From: DASTFP01 sp963816855
GTDB lineage: Bacteria; Verrucomicrobiota; Verrucomicrobiia; Chthoniobacterales; Terrimicrobiaceae
Direction: 5' to 3'
Assembly (NCBI GenBank): GCA_963816855.1
Contig: CAWFMA010000038.1
Span: 1 to 64,000, forward strand
DNA length: 64,000 nt
The notes beneath the pieces are model-generated. The model saw only the letters and a program-made list of their open reading frames with translations. It was not told the origin of the DNA and made no database searches. Position numbers and translations under genes: made by a program. Positions 45,624 to 54,972 of this stretch are shown here, one piece after another (the first letter of the stretch is position 1; every line of letters starts with the position of its first letter).

Positions 45624-47144
45624 ATGAAAATCTGCAGAGAATTGATTTTCTGCCTGATTTTGTTCGGCGCTTTTTTTCCCGGCGCGCGCGACGCGACGGC
45701 AGCCGCGCCCGGTACGGATCAGCCCGCTTTCCCGCGATCCACCGACAGCTATAGCGATCAAGGGATTTCGGATCTGTGGCAAAGGCTCGCAGGCCGAGTA
45801 GCGGCTGAGCCGTTCAATCTCATAGCAACCCTGATCTTCTTCCTCGCGATCTGCCACACCTTCCTGGCCTCGAAATTCCTCTCTGTCGCGCACGGTTACG
45901 AGCACCGCTATGACGCGCTCGAAAAGGAGGAGGCGCGGGAAGGCGGGTTGTCGGGGGCCGCGCGGCAACGGGACCAACTGCGCTTCAAGGCGACCCTTTT
46001 TCATTTTCTGGGCGAAATCGAGGCGGTGTTCGGGATTTGGGCGATTCCCCTGGGGATCGCGATCGTCGCGTTTCACGGCTGGACAACAATGGTCCACTAC
46101 TTCGACGGAGTGGAGTATACGGAGGCAATCTTCGTCTTTGTCGTCATGGCCATCGCGAGCTCCAAACCCATCCTCCGCTTCGCCGAAGCTTGCCTCGCGC
46201 TCTTTGCGGCCATTGGAGGAAAAACGCCCGCCGCCTGGTGGCTCTCGATACTCACGGTGGGTCCGCTTCTGGGATCATTCATCACGGAACCGGCCGCGAT
46301 GACGATCTGCGCTCTCCTCCTGGTGGAGCGATTCTACAAGCTCGAGCCAGGCATGAAGCTGCGCTATGCCACACTTGGGCTTCTCTTTGTGAACATTTCG
46401 GTGGGCGGAACACTCAGCCATTTTGCCGCGCCTCCGGTGGTGATGGTGGCAGGCAAGTGGGACTGGGGGTTTGGTTACATGTTCATGAAATTTGGATGGA
46501 AGGCGGTCCTGGGCATCCTCGCGACGAACGCTCTGTTTCTGGCGGTATTTCGTAAGGAACTTCTCTCGATGCGATCCCGCGACGATGGCGTAGACGAAGG
46601 CGGGCACCCCGTCCCGCCCTTCATCACCATCGTCCATCTTCTGGCTATTGGTTGGACGGTCCTCAATGCGCACTATCCCGCCTTGGTGATCTTTGGCCTC
46701 ATGTTCTTCCTCGCCTTCGTCGTCGCGACCGAGAGGCATCAAATTGCGATCAACCTGCGCAGTCCCATGCTGGTCGGATTTTTTCTCGCGGCGCTGGTGA
46801 TCCATGGAGGATGCCAGCGATGGTGGATCGCCCCGGTGCTCGGCGATCTCGGGAGATGGCCCATGATGATCGGCTCCGTTTTGCTTACGGCCTTCAACGA
46901 CAACGCCGCCATCACCTACCTTGCCACACTGGTTCCGGGCCTTACGGAGGAATTGAAGCTCGCCGTCGTTGCGGGCGCTATTGCCGGAGGCGGCCTTACC
47001 GTTATTGCCAACGCGCCCAACCCCGCAGGCCAGTCTATTTTGCAATCGCAATTCGGCGATGGAGGCATCAGCCCCTTGGGTCTCCTTCTGGCTGCTCTCA
47101 TACCCACGGTTATCATGGGGGCGGCTTTCATGCTCTTACCTTAG
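45624..47144 (+). CDS. Putative Na+/H+ antiporter (Na_H_antiport_3 family)
   Basis: 506 residues. Signal-like N-terminus (ICRELIFCLILFGAFFPGA), then about twelve membrane spans. Family segments: FNLIATLIFFLAICHTFLAS, a charged cytoplasmic stretch LSVAHGYEHRYDALEKEE, GPLLGSFITEPAAMTICALL, SVGGTLSHFAAPPVVMVAGK, TAFNDNAAITYLATLVPGL and ANAPNPAGQSIL. This family is common in Verrucomicrobiota/Chlamydiota; ion exchange is predicted, not proven in general. Intact. Confidence 0.85.
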   Translation: MKICRELIFCLILFGAFFPGARDATAAAPGTDQPAFPRSTDSYSDQGISDLWQRLAGRVAAEPFNLIATLIFFLAICHTFLASKFLSVAHGYEHRYDALEKEEAREGGLSGAARQRDQLRFKATLFHFLGEIEAVFGIWAIPLGIAIVAFHGWTTMVHYFDGVEYTEAIFVFVVMAIASSKPILRFAEACLALFAAIGGKTPAAWWLSILTVGPLLGSFITEPAAMTICALLLVERFYKLEPGMKLRYATLGLLFVNISVGGTLSHFAAPPVVMVAGKWDWGFGYMFMKFGWKAVLGILATNALFLAVFRKELLSMRSRDDGVDEGGHPVPPFITIVHLLAIGWTVLNAHYPALVIFGLMFFLAFVVATERHQIAINLRSPMLVGFFLAALVIHGGCQRWWIAPVLGDLGRWPMMIGSVLLTAFNDNAAITYLATLVPGLTEELKLAVVAGAIAGGGLTVIANAPNPAGQSILQSQFGDGGISPLGLLLAALIPTVIMGAAFMLLP

Positions 47145-47370
47145 GAGACTCTCGGGCCCGACAAGTCGCTTAAAGGGACAACCTGACCGACGAGAACGCA
47201 TTGGGACTTGAAAAACCCCTTTGCGAAGATCGAACCCCCCACCTGCCCACGTTCCGGGCGCTGTTGCCCGTGGGTAGCCCGTCTAGAGCACAGTCAGTCT
47301 AGATTGATTCCGCTTGCCCGCCGACGCTTCCAAGCGGCACGTTTGAGACGCAGCAACCTTGAACTCCTCA

Positions 47371-48399
47371 ATGTTCGAGTTTGAATCAAAGAGAATGAGT
47401 CGATCCTATGAGATTTCAGGCGATTTAGAGCAGATCGTCAGGGCGGCATGGCTTTATCATGTTGCAGGTAACACGCAGGAGCAGACTGCGGATCTCTTGG
47501 GCATTTCGCGCGTAAAGGTAAACAGACTTTTGGCCGAAGCGAGAGAGTCTGGTATCGTCAAGATTTCGATCGAGCACCGCTTCGCTCGAATGGCGGAGGT
47601 CGAGGAGAATATTCGGCGCCACTACAACCTTTCGTTCTGTCGCACTTCACCGCCTCTGATGTCCTATTCTCCCAATCGCAAGAAGACCCTGCCATCGCGT
47701 GCGAGACTCGAGACGGAAAGTTCCATTGCTCGTCGTGCGGTTGGCATCGTCGCGGCAAATCTCCTGCGCGAACGGCTTCAGGCCGACGAGACCAGCGTGA
47801 TCGGAGTTGGCTGGGGGAGAACCATGGCGGAAGTTCCCAACTACCTCGTCGGCATGTCAAAGCCGAAAGCGAAGTTTGTTTCCGTGATGGGCTCGCTTAC
47901 TCGATCATCCGCGGCCAATCTTTTCGAAGTCGTATATCATTTTGCCGAACGAACCGGCGGAGAGGGACACTTTTTGCCCGTGCCTTTCATTGCGAACACC
48001 ATAGCTGATCGCCAGATCTTCATGTCGCAGCGAGTCTTCAAGGAAATCCTGGCTCTCGCGGAGCACGCCAGCTTTTATATGACAACCTTTGGGCCGTGCG
48101 ACGAGCATAGCCTCTTGTTCAGGCATCGCTACTTGTCAGGTATCGAACTGCAAGATCTCAAGCGGGCAGGGGCCGTTTGCGATTGCATGGGCAAATTTTT
48201 CGATGCTGAAGGTCAGGTTGTAGCGAGCAATGTCAATCAGAGGACGCTGTCCGTTGATCTTGAGCACATTTACGGCAGGGAAGTGATCTTGCTCTGCGCA
48301 GGCAGGGAGAAACTGCAAGCTGTCACCGGCTTGCTGAAGGCCGGATTTGTCAAAGGACTGATTATTGACGGAGACACGGCACTCTGGCTGAACGACTGA
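47371..48399 (+). CDS. SorC/DeoR-type sugar-responsive transcriptional regulator
   Basis: About 342 residues from the ATG of MFEFESKRMSR (a TTG 12 bases upstream is also in frame). N-terminal HTH GNTQEQTADLLGISRVKVNR, then the SorC sugar-binding domain: VIGVGWGRTMAEVPNYLVG, SVMGSLTRSSAANLFEVVYH, and the C-terminal VTGLLKAGFVKGLIIDGDTA. It may respond to a phosphorylated sugar or polyol. No target operon is adjacent; the DhaK cluster at 7568-15258 is a possible target by function only. Confidence 0.85.
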   Translation: MFEFESKRMSRSYEISGDLEQIVRAAWLYHVAGNTQEQTADLLGISRVKVNRLLAEARESGIVKISIEHRFARMAEVEENIRRHYNLSFCRTSPPLMSYSPNRKKTLPSRARLETESSIARRAVGIVAANLLRERLQADETSVIGVGWGRTMAEVPNYLVGMSKPKAKFVSVMGSLTRSSAANLFEVVYHFAERTGGEGHFLPVPFIANTIADRQIFMSQRVFKEILALAEHASFYMTTFGPCDEHSLLFRHRYLSGIELQDLKRAGAVCDCMGKFFDAEGQVVASNVNQRTLSVDLEHIYGREVILLCAGREKLQAVTGLLKAGFVKGLIIDGDTALWLND

Positions 48400-48545
48400 A
48401 CCTACGAGGCTTCCGCGGAAGTTCTAGCGACAAGTGGACGCGTATGAGCTTATGAGCGGTCGGCTGGCTGTAGCAAAAAGCGGCCGAAACGCGCCACGGT
48501 TGCGTACTATTCCACCGCTAGAGTCTATCCAAGTTCGTTTAGCGC

Positions 48546-48992
48546 TCAGTTGCCCTCATACGCCCAGCGACCCGCACTAACCTTCGTAACGCCTTTGACT
48601 TTTCTCCCGGTGCTACTGAACCACACATGAAGGTTCTGGGCTTTCACTCCGAGCGCCGTCGAGAGCTCTTTGATGGCAAGGCCCACTTTGCCCGCCTTTT
48701 GGAGCGCTGCCAAGATTGACTCTTTCAACGCTCCGCGTCTCTGACCGGTCTTCGAGTCAGCTTGTTTGACCTTTGGTTTAGGAGCTTTCACTTCCAGCGG
48801 CTTGCTGGGACGAGCTGCGCTCGCCTTTCGCATTCTGCGAGGAATCCTTGTGGATGGGGTAGTCGACTCCGGCGACAGATAAGTCGAGAGCTTGGATTCA
48901 ATTGCTCTTAGTTCTTCCTGCACGCGTTCTTTTCTCTTTACAATCGAGGTAAGTTGTCTGAGTTCGACACTTGTAATGTTGTTTAGAGGCAT
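48546..48992 (-). CDS. Basic winged-helix-like DNA-binding protein, paralog 1
   Basis: 148 residues. N-terminal coiled coil (SVELRQLTSIVKRKERVQEE), a Lys/Pro/Arg-rich linker (SKPLEVKAPKPKVKQADSK) and a C-terminal winged-helix-like domain (RRGALKESILAALQKAGKVG, AIKELSTALGVKAQNLHVWF). It looks like a nucleoid-associated or regulatory protein. A frameshifted paralog lies at 52997, with similar upstream sequence. Confidence 0.7.
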   Translation of the reverse strand: MPLNNITSVELRQLTSIVKRKERVQEELRAIESKLSTYLSPESTTPSTRIPRRMRKASAARPSKPLEVKAPKPKVKQADSKTGQRRGALKESILAALQKAGKVGLAIKELSTALGVKAQNLHVWFSSTGRKVKGVTKVSAGRWAYEGN

Positions 48993-49115
48993 ACGATCTT
49001 AATTTCACTTAGCTTGCCATTTTCGCAAGGAGGTTTTCTTTGCATTCGCTTTTTTCGCCTTTGCCCTATTGCTTCGTTGCGAAAAGCAACGCTCGTTGGA
49101 ATTAAAATCATACAA

Positions 49116-49203
49116 CTAACGAGGCGGGCCTCAGACCAGGCGAGATATATTGTCAGAGCGGGAGGGTTGCGTGAAATTGACGCCGGAGGCCCCGCCTCGT
49201 TAG
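49116..49203. repeat. Inverted repeat CTAACGAGGCGGG...
   Basis: CTAACGAGGCGGGCCTC (49116-49132) is matched by GAGGCCCCGCCTCGTTAG (49186-49203), one base gap, around a 53-base spacer. It sits about 50 bases upstream of the structured RNA at 49252. It may be the edge of the same unit. Confidence 0.6.
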
Positions 49204-49251
49204 AGAATTTCGGCTAGTTGTTGATGCGACTCCTTCGGCCTTTTGGGAAAG

Positions 49252-49368
49252 GGTGGTGTCCGGTTGGAGCAGCAGAGCGGCATCCCGCGAGGAATGCCGG
49301 ATTGAGCCGTCAAAGCGGCTGGTGTTCTCCAGTGATGGAGGGTAACAAATGCCCAACCAGACACCGCC
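49252..49368 (+). ncRNA. Candidate structured RNA directly before an ORF
   Basis: A 16-pair closing stem joins 49252-49267 to 49353-49368 (one mismatch, one G-U). Inside are three hairpins: 49278-49299 (CGGCAT/ATGCCG plus a CC-GCGA-GG cap), 49305-49320 (AGCCG/CGGCT) and 49324-49346 (CTCCA-GTGA-TGGAG with an outer GTT/AAC). Two loops are GNRA tetraloops. The last stem base is immediately before the ATG at 49369. This compact cloverleaf-like fold is seen by hand pairing; its family is not known to me. Confidence 0.6.
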
Positions 49369-49740
49369 ATGACTCTGCCAAAAAACGTCGCGGAACTCCA
49401 GGGTGAAAATGTCGTCTTTGAGTTGGAATGCATCGACCGAATGTATCTGAACCTCTATGTGCCGCAGTTGGCGAGCGCACCGGGGGTGGCAGCCTATTTC
49501 CGCGGCTACAAGGGCCACCGGTTTGCTTCGACCAAGGAAGCGGTGGCTATGAGCGAAGGGTTTCGCCGGCAGGTGCTCGACTTTGCCGAGCGAAAGGCAA
49601 CCCCGATTATCCGGTTTGAGAAAGGGATGCGCAAAGACGATGTCATGCACAAGCGGCTGCGGAAGTTCAAAGCGCGGGAGGGTGTCGTCTTTATCGGCAT
49701 CGCCCAGGAGAAGGCTCGCGTGCCGCGCACCATCCGGGCA
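49369..49740 (+). pseudogene. Hypothetical gene, truncated by IS110 fragment
   Basis: About 124 codons: MTLPKNVAELQGENVVFELE, IDRMYLNLYVPQLASAPGVA, YFRGYKGHRFASTKEAVAMS, then REGVVFIGIAQEKARVPRT. I recognise this as the front quarter of a family of roughly 500-residue proteins of unknown function that appear in many copies in some bacteria. Here it runs out at the IS110 sequence near 49730. It starts exactly at the end of the structured RNA, suggesting an RNA plus protein unit. Confidence 0.55.
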
Positions 49741-50783
49741 AGATCGTGGCGGACTTTCAGATCGAGCACACCGCAGAAGGCTGGCAGCGCTGGGGCGAGC
49801 AAGTCGCCGTTCTAGGCCCTGGGGTGGCTGCCTGTGTGGAGACCAGCCAGGGCGTTGTCGTCGAGCAACTACTGGAAAGCGGTGTCGTTGTTTACCCTGT
49901 TTCGCCAACGAGCGCCAAAAGCTATTGCCAACGCAAAGTTCCCAGCGGCAACAAAACCGACCATGGGGACGCTTGGAGTCTCGCCGATGCCTTACGCGTC
50001 GACGGCCACGGCTGGAAAGCGCTGGCCAAAGAAGATCCTTTGGTGGCCGAGTTGCGCTTGCTCTGCCGCGACGAGGTCGCCCTGATCCAGGAGCGCACCG
50101 CGCTCATCAATCAGCTCCAGAGCGCCCTGCGCGAATATTACCCAGCGGCTCTGGAGGCCTTTGAAGACTGGACCCTGCCGAGCGCATGGGCCTTCCTGGA
50201 AGCTTTCCCCACCCCGCAGGCTTTGGCATCGGCTGGCAAACGAAAGTGGGAGAAGTTCCTCCATACTGAGCGTCTGGCGCGACCGCAGACCTATGAAAAG
50301 CGGATGGAAATCTTTGCCCATGCCACCGGGTTCGTCTCCGGCCAAGCCCTTACTCGTGCCAAGAGTCGCTTGGCTTTGGCGCGCGCGAGAATGCTGCGCG
50401 TGCTCCAGAGCCAGATCGACTCTTACCGTGCCGAGATTGAGAAGCTCTTCGCACAGCATCCCGATCATGACCTCTTTGGCTCACTGCCCGGCGCGGGACC
50501 CAAGATCGCCCCGCGACTGCTGGGCGAGATCGGCTCGGACCGCTCGCGCTTTGAGGATCCAACCGCCCTGCAGTGTCTGGCGGGAACAGCTCCCGTCAGC
50601 TACCAGTCTGGAAAGATCCACAAGGTCTATCTCCGGCAACACTGCAACAAGCTGCTCCGCCACGCTGTGCATCTGTGGGCCAACCTGAGTCGGCAATCTT
50701 GTCCGTGGGCTGCCGTCTACTACGAGCAGCTGCGCACACGCGGCAAGAGTTTGGACGGCTGCAACAAGTTCTGCTCACGGTAG
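49731..50783 (+). pseudogene. IS110-family transposase, both ends lost
   Basis: Reads HPGKIVADFQIEHTAEGWQR onwards with PSGNKTDHGDAWSLADALR (RuvC-like DEDD part) and the C-terminal FGSLPGAGPKIAPRLLGEIG and GTAPVSYQSGKIHKV. The first catalytic Asp (GIDW region) and about 20 N-terminal residues are missing. After RTRGKS (about 50748) the family's C-terminal end is replaced by unrelated sequence. A bridge-RNA-bearing left end would have been lost with the start. Confidence 0.8.
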
Positions 50784-50914
50784 ACGGGCTGCGCGAAAAG
50801 CTTCGGGAATTTTATCGTGAGGAGACTAAGAGGATTTCCGTCACAATGCTCCTATGAAGCAAGACATCGCGAAACAACCCAGCCTTCTGGGCAAGACGGT
50901 GTTTTCCCCAGCTC

Positions 50915-51215
50915 AGCGAAGCTGACAGCGCGCGCGCCAAGCTGCGATCCGAAGGCGTGAAGGTGAAGCTCGTGCTGGAGTTTGATAACATTGAGACAGT
51001 CAAACGTGCGGTCGAGATCGAGAACGGAGTCTCCCTCGTTCCGGAAAAAGCGGTTCGCGACGAAGTGGAGGCGGGTTTGCTCGCGACCATGGAATTCAGT
51101 GATCGCGAGTTGCGGCGACCTTTGGGCGCGTTGATCCGCCGCTCGGCTTCGTGTCTCACCCGCGCTGCGTGAGTTCCTCGCGCTGCTCGAACAAACGACG
51201 ACTTCCGAAGGTTGA
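50915..51215 (+). pseudogene. LysR-type regulator, C-terminal remnant
   Basis: LVLEFDNIETVKRAVEIENG then VSLVPEKAVRDEVEAG and PLGALI are the end of a LysR effector-binding domain. The finish SPALREFLALLEQTTTSEG is in another frame, so one frameshift is present near 51140. The helix-turn-helix and most of the effector domain are absent. Confidence 0.7.
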
Positions 51216-51511
51216 CTCGAGTTCAAAAGAGAGTTCAAAAACGTGACGGCTGTTAACAATTCAAAATCGTCTCGGCGTTCGCCGTGCCTAAGGTAAGGCA
51301 GTGGCATACTTGTTCATCGTAGTTGCTGCGGATCAGTGTCAATCGATTGGGCAGGTCAACGCGCTTGCAGGTTGGAATACGCTTCAGGCTGGCTGACTTG
51401 ACAGTCGTTCTGACGAGAAAGCCCCAAGCTTTCGGCAGCAGTAATCGCGCCCAACTGACATGCGGTGAAATGTTGCGCGCTGCAGCTGAAGGAAGCGTAT
51501 GAGGTTCATTT
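51216..51511. other. Intergenic, nothing recognised
   Basis: About 295 bases between the LysR remnant and the DUF1508 gene. A minus frame reads RLLLPKAWGFLVRTTVKSAS but is not a family I know. A ribosome-site-like GGAAG precedes the DUF1508 gene. Confidence 0.4.
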
Positions 51512-51688
51512 ATGATTTACACGATATTCAAAGATCAGGCTGGAGAATACCGGTGGAGGCTTCGCGCCAAAAACCGGATAACAATTGCCATCTCGGGAAA
51601 GGGATATCAAAACAAAAAAGACTGCTCTGATTCGATTGATCTGGTGAAGGAGTCGTCTTCAGCGCCAGTGATCGAAACGACCGAATAA
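51512..51688 (+). CDS. DUF1508 (YegP-like) small protein
   Basis: 58 residues: MIYTIFKDQAGEYRWRLRAK, TIAISGKGYQNKKDCSDSID, LVKESSSAPVIE. This is one DUF1508 unit (GEYRWRL...SGxGYxxKxxC), about the size of single-domain members. Function unknown. Intact start (ATG) and stop (TAA). It is directly followed by a palindromic repeat. Confidence 0.85.
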   Translation: MIYTIFKDQAGEYRWRLRAKNRITIAISGKGYQNKKDCSDSIDLVKESSSAPVIETTE

Positions 51689-51689
51689 G

Positions 51690-51803
51690 GAGAGCGTCAA
51701 GAAGTCGGGGATCGACGATCAATGAGGGTGGGAATATTTCCTCAGCTACAGTGCGGCGAGCATCGGCTCAGGCCGCTCGACCCTCGACCCTTTCGACGCT
51801 CTC
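51690..51803. repeat. Intergenic palindromic repeat, copy 2
   Basis: Begins GAGAGCGTCAAGAAGTCGGG, identical to the copy at 17077, and ends with the inverted arm TCGACCCTCGACCCTTTCGA then CGCTCTC (51778-51803). The inner right arm includes CGGCTCAGGCCGCTCG. The 114-base hairpin is a REP/MITE-like unit. Confidence 0.6.
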
Positions 51804-51951
51804 TTGAGGTGCCCCTGCCATGGAAGCGGGCGCGGTCCTTTCGCGAGCAGGATTTGCTCGGTTTTGCCGGTCTCCATCTCTACCGAGAATCGGCGAAGGC
51901 AAAGTGTCCATGCTTGCTTGAAGGTATGGAAGCACAGTATAAGGCACTCAA

Positions 51952-52228
51952 ATGTCTAAAGCAGAACTTGTTGAAGCCGTCCAAAAATCTCTTGGCAAAG
52001 AGGCGAGCGCCGCCCAGGCGGAACGAATTGTCGTCGCCGTGGTCGAAGGAATCAAAACAGGGGTTAAGAAAACCAAAAACGTCCAATTAGTCGGCTTTTG
52101 GGACTTTCAAAGTTGCCACACGGAAGGCGCGCACGGGCGTCAATCCAAAGACCGGCGCAAAGATTAGAATTAAAGCCAGTAAGACGGTCAAATTCGTTCC
52201 AGGAAAAGCATTCAAAGAACTCTTGTAA
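51952..52228 (+). pseudogene. HU-family DNA-binding protein, frameshifted
   Basis: MSKAELVEAVQKSLGKEASA then AERIVVAVVEGIKTGVKKTK is a standard HU/IHF N-terminus. At GF the frame breaks: one extra T in GGCTTTTGGG. Removing it restores GTFKVATRKARTGVNPKTGA and the final KTVKFVPGKAFKELL and TAA at 52226. So a one-base insertion in a T-run separates it from a full 91-residue HU protein. Confidence 0.8.
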
Positions 52229-52404
52229 TCCGCTGATTGAGGGTTCGGCTAACTCACTTTAGGGTCACGCTTTTCTTCGCTAGAACGCGGACTTGTTTGA
52301 CACAGGCGTGCTATGGCACAGCTATATACCTTATTGGGCTCATCGCAGAATCTATTCCGAAATCTACGCTAAAGCGGCATCGAGGAAGGCGGAGCAGGGA
52401 TTTC

Positions 52405-52618
52405 GCAGCGTGCCCAGGCAATCCGAAGGGCGCTTGAAGCTCCTTTCAAGGGCGCGGACGTGTTCGTCATCGCCAATTCCGATACCGTCATGTCGTGTCC
52501 GACATCGGAGTTGTTGTCCGAGATTTTTCCGGACGTGCCGTTGAAAAAGAAGCTCGGTCCAAACGAGAGTCTCTTGTCGATTCAGAAAGCAAAACGCGGG
52601 CTACGAGCCGCAGCATAG
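52405..52618 (+). pseudogene. NAD-dependent epimerase, C-terminal remnant
   Basis: AIRRALEAPFKGADVFVIAN then SDTVMSCPTSELLSEIFPDV, PLKKKLG and ESLLSIQKAKRGL are the last 70 residues of an extended SDR epimerase. The Rossmann part is gone. Confidence 0.65.
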
Positions 52619-52688
52619 CTGCCGCCATTCTGCGAGCCGCTCCCGCCGATCTAGCCCACGGGATGGGAAACGCTGAGAAAGCAAAGAT

Positions 52689-52922
52689 ATGGAGTACGTA
52701 AGACTTGGAAAAACGGAGCTCAAGGTGTCTCGCGCCTCTACTTAGGGTGCATGAGCTACTGCAGCCTGGAAAAAGGCTCCCACACCTGGGCGCTCAATGA
52801 GGAAAAGAGCCGATCTTTTATCGAAAAGGCGCTCGAACTGGGCATCAACTTTTTCGATACAGCAACGTCTATTCAGACGACGCCAGCCAAGAGGTGCTGG
52901 GGCGGGCGCTTTCGCAGTTAAG
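52689..52922 (+). pseudogene. Aldo/keto reductase, N-terminal remnant
   Basis: MEYVRLGKTELKVSR then, after a frame break, LYLGCMSYCSLEKGSHTWAL and KALELGINFFDT, and after a second break NVYSDDASQEVLGRAL. It is the first 75 residues of an aldo/keto reductase with two frame changes; the rest is replaced by the region of the next gene. Confidence 0.7.
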
Positions 52923-52996
52923 CTATAGCGCAGAGTCGGAGAAGGTCGAGTGCAAAGAAAACCTTTTTGCGAAAGTAACAAGCTAAGTGAAGTTGA

Positions 52997-53475
52997 ATGC
53001 GTATGTCGCTAAACAACATTACGAGTGCCGAACGCAGACAACTTATCTCAATTGTAGAGAGAAAAGAACGCGTACAGAAAGAGTTGAGAGAGATTGAATC
53101 CAAATTCTCGACTTATCTGTCGCCAGAGCCGACCACCCCAGCCACGCGGAGTCCTCGTAGGACGGGGAAGTCAAGAGCAGTGCGTGTCAGCAAGCCACTC
53201 GAAGTGAAAGCTCCTAAACCAAAGGTCCGACGAGCTGAATCGAAGTCTGCACCGTTCTCTCGAGGGTCGAAGTCCGGTAAGAGACGCGGAGCGTTGAAAG
53301 ATTTAATCTTGGCAGCGCTCCAAAAGGCAGGCGGAGCGGGTCTTGCGGTCAAAGACCTCTCGGCGGCGCTCGGAGTGAAAGGACATAACCTTCATGTGTG
53401 GTTCAGCACACCGGGAGAAAAGTCAAAGGCATTACGAAGGTTGGTGCGGGCCGCTGGAAGTATAATGGCAACTGA
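52997..53475 (+). pseudogene. Basic winged-helix-like DNA-binding protein, paralog 2, frameshifted
   Basis: Paralog of 48546-48992 in the opposite orientation: MRMSLNNITSAERRQLISIV, KPLEVKAPKPKVRRAESKS, GLAVKDLSAALGVKGHNLHV. One base is missing near 53412, so the expected KVKGITKVGAGRWKYNGN (visible in the neighbouring frame, stop at 53473) is out of frame. The 30 bases upstream are also shared with paralog 1. Confidence 0.75.
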
Positions 53476-53678
53476 GCGCCAAACTTTAAAGATCAACAGT
53501 AGAGGTGGCCGTAGCGTTTGGGCCGCGCCGCGCTATATTCACTCATAAGGTCAACAATGCGCTGCCGAGGCATTGTGGCGTGGTAGGTGGTCTGATTGCA
53601 GAATTCTCAAGGTTGTCAGCGTTGGGCTTGAGGGTATCAGAAAGTTTGTGTGCGGGTGATAACCTGAGAGAGAGGCAA

Positions 53679-54972
53679 ATGACCAAAGAGAAGAAGGAGA
53701 CAAAGTGCGACGATTTGATCGACGCGCTGTTGGAGGAGCACGGAATCAGCCAGGAGGCGGAGCTTGGAGAAAACGGGCTGATCGCGCAGTTGAAGAAACG
53801 GGTTGTGGAGAGAGCCCTTGCTGGGGAATTGACCCATCATCTTGGCTACGCCAAGGGCGAGGCGCCCGAAGAGATCGACAACCATCGCAACGGCTCCAGC
53901 AAGAAGACGGTGGTTGGAGAAGACGGAGCGATGGAGGTCGAGGTTCCGCGGGATCGCAGCGGAAGCTTTGAGCCCTTATTGATCGCCAAAGGACAGAAGC
54001 GCTTTGAAGGCTTCGATGAGAAGATCATCGCGATGTATGCGCGAGGGATGACGGTGCGCGAACCGGAGCGAAGCGGAGATAGACTGCCGTAGGCAGCCCG
54101 TCAGGGCGAGCAAAGCGAGTCAAATCGCGGGCTTTGTGCTCGATCACTACAAGGTGGAGGTGAGCGCGGACTTCATCAGCACAGTGACCGATTCGGTGCT
54201 GGAAGCGGTGGTGGAGTGGCAGAATCGGCCGCTGGAGCGCAGCTATCCGGTGGTCTATTTCGACGCGCTGCGGGTGAAGATCCGCGATGAGGGGAGTGTG
54301 AGAAACAAAGCGGTGTAGTTGGCCTTGGGCATCGCCGCCGACGGGACCAAAGATGTGCTGGGCATTTGGATCGAGCAGAACGAGGGAGCCAAATTCTGGT
54401 TAAAGGTCATGAACGAACTGCGCAACCGCGGAGTGGAGGACATTCTGATCGCGGTGGGCGACGGGCTGAAGGGTTTTCCGGAGGCCATCACCACGGTTTT
54501 TCCTTTGGCCAGCGTGCAGACCTGCATCGTGCATTTAAGCCGTTATTGCCTGTCTTTTTGCGGCTGGAAGGAGCGCCAGGCGGTGGCGCGCGAACTCAAG
54601 GCCATTTACCGGGCCGAAACCGTCGAGACCGCTGCCAAGCGACTCAGCGAGTTTGACGCCGGCCCCTGGGGCAGAAAGTATCCGATGATCGCCGAGAGTT
54701 GGCGCCGAAATTGGGAGCAGATTATTCCCTTTTATAGTTATCCGCCGGAGGTGCGAAAAATCATCTACACCACCAACGCGATTGAAAGTTTGCATATGCA
54801 ACTGCACAAGGTGCTCAAGAACCGAGGGCACTTCCCGAGCGACGAGGCGGCCACGAAGCTCATCTTTCTGGCCTTGCGCAACATCACCAAATCGTGGAAA
54901 AACCCCCCGCTGACCTGGAGGATGGCGGCCAACCAATTCGCCATTCAATTTGGGGAGAGATTTAACAAATGA
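53679..54972 (+). pseudogene. IS256 transposase, interrupted
   Basis: MTKEKKETKCDDLIDALLEE through ELTHHLGYAKGEAPEE and IIAMYARGMTVRE is standard. Then a 61-base insertion (54063-54123) with stops. It resumes as IAGFVLDHYKVEVSADFIST. A TAG (54316-54318) replaces the Tyr/Trp codon in RNKAV-YLALGIAADG. The remaining catalytic part (AVGDGLKGFPEAI, TTNAIESLHMQLHK, final Glu) is open to the normal end. Confidence 0.88.
54063..54123. repeat. 61-base palindromic insertion inside IS256 transposase
   Basis: Sits exactly between the codons for Glu and Ile of MTVRE|IAGF. It contains the short palindrome CTGCCGTAGGCAG and two similar blocks, GAGCGAAGCGGAG and GAGCAAAGCGAGT. It looks like a small REP-like insert. 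No clear target duplication beyond AA. Confidence 0.6.

Noticed and set aside
46275..47051. 258-codon minus-strand frame
   Set aside because: Antisense shadow of the antiporter gene.
49116..49203. Second attC site
   Set aside because: The outer boxes do not fit RYYYAAC and GTTRRRY, and the arms are too uniform. Kept as a plain inverted repeat.
49252..49368. IS110 bridge RNA
   Set aside because: The IS110 sequence starts about 360 bases further on and has lost its left end; the RNA sits in front of a different gene.
50852..51307. 151-codon minus-strand frame
   Set aside because: Antisense to the LysR remnant, whose conserved motifs show the true strand.
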